Notes under the pieces: generated by a model | The model's database searches: none | Told to the model about the DNA's origin: nothing | What the model saw: only the letters and a program-made list of their open reading frames with translations | From: CAYTCZ01 sp964436315 | Lineage (GTDB): Bacteria; Actinomycetota; Thermoleophilia; Gaiellales; Gaiellaceae | DNA length: 50,351 nt | Assembly: GCA_964436315.1 (NCBI GenBank) | Contig: CAYTCZ010000008.1 | Coordinates: 1-50,351 of the forward strand | Reading direction: 5' to 3' | Position numbers and translations under genes: made by a program | Part shown: piece by piece, positions 50,183 to 50,351 of the stretch | How positions within the stretch are numbered: the stretch's first letter is position 1 | Layout of the letters: each line of letters opens with the position of its first letter

Positions 50183-50351
50183 ATGAGTGACATGCTGATC
50201 TGGCCACCGGGCGAGTCGATGGAGAAGCCTGCCGTCTCCTGCACGGCTCTCACGCCCCTCTCGTTTCTCGACCGGAGCGCGACTGCCTTCCCCGATCGAA
50301 CCGCTGTCATTGATGGGCAGAGACGGCTGAGCTGGGCAGAGTTCCGCGAGC
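50183..50351 (+). CDS. Acyl-CoA synthetase, N-terminal part (cut by the window end)
   Basis: 56 residues are visible: LTPLSFLDRSATAFPDRTAV followed by IDGQRRLSWAEFRE, the standard opening of AMP-dependent acyl-CoA synthetases of the medium-chain/FadD type. Start ATG 50183; ATG 50219 is also possible. Everything from the adenylation motifs on is outside the window. Confidence 0.8.
   Translation, partial: MSDMLIWPPGESMEKPAVSCTALTPLSFLDRSATAFPDRTAVIDGQRRLSWAEFRE

Overview
This looks like a scaffold from a GC-rich actinobacterium. Gene content (DUF6510 and DUF6457 proteins, a three-subunit transhydrogenase, a response regulator fused to a thioredoxin-reductase-like domain, MerR-HTH/cyclase fusions, HxxxCxxC anti-sigma factor) and frequent GTG starts point to a soil or sediment Actinomycetota, perhaps of the Thermoleophilia/Gaiellales type. 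The class-level placement is inference. Two runs of exactly 100 N (29698-29797 and 43276-43375) mark scaffold joins of unknown true length. No rRNA, tRNA, CRISPR array, insertion sequence or phage gene was recognised.

Layout. 0-3.4 kb: a broken C-terminus of a flavin oxidoreductase, then a minus-strand trio (sulfite-oxidase-like molybdoprotein, FAD/NAD reductase, DUF6510) and a class III aminotransferase. 3.4-6.7 kb: purine synthesis, purM-purN-purH. 6.9-10.3 kb: sulfur amino acids (CBS-domain cysteine/cystathionine synthase, a small lipoprotein, cystathionine gamma-synthase) and DUF6457. 10.4-13.5 kb: proton-translocating transhydrogenase in three subunits. 13.5-21 kb: MOSC protein, FtsH, a membrane-anchored protein, a small Cys/His protein, an amidase, an acyl-CoA synthetase and an HtrA-type protease. 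21-22 kb: a broken DUF3179 gene. 22-27 kb: a four-gene minus-strand operon: isochorismatase-like hydrolase, PAS-PAS histidine kinase, REC/thioredoxin-reductase fusion, and an unrecognised protein. 27.3-31 kb: thiol-redox cluster (two TlpA-like proteins, frameshifted CcdA, ECF sigma factor with divergent zinc anti-sigma factor, remnants of a disulfide oxidoreductase). 31.2-34.2 kb: TetR, a frameshifted ECF sigma factor and a DHA2-type exporter, with two matching operator-like sites. 34.4-37.6 kb: Tag-like and EndoV-like repair homologues, VOC and SnoaL-like proteins, a secreted beta-propeller-like protein. 37.7-39 kb: lysC. 39.2-44.5 kb: glycosyltransferase/surface-polysaccharide locus in which four of five genes are chimeric, frameshifted or stopped. 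45-50.3 kb: regulators (MerR-HTH/class III cyclase, NarL-type response regulator, LuxR-HTH/TPR protein), a small gene graveyard, a cupin and the start of an acyl-CoA synthetase.

Two patterns cross the window. First, at least twelve genes have a TANNNT -10-like hexamer 6-7 bases before the start codon, which predicts leaderless mRNAs; genes inside operons usually have Shine-Dalgarno sequences instead. Second, broken reading frames are numerous (about eleven loci) but fall only in accessory genes. The core genes purM/N/H, CBS, metB, pntA/B, ftsH and lysC are open from end to end. That fits real decay better than a uniform error rate, but assembly error cannot be excluded from sequence alone.
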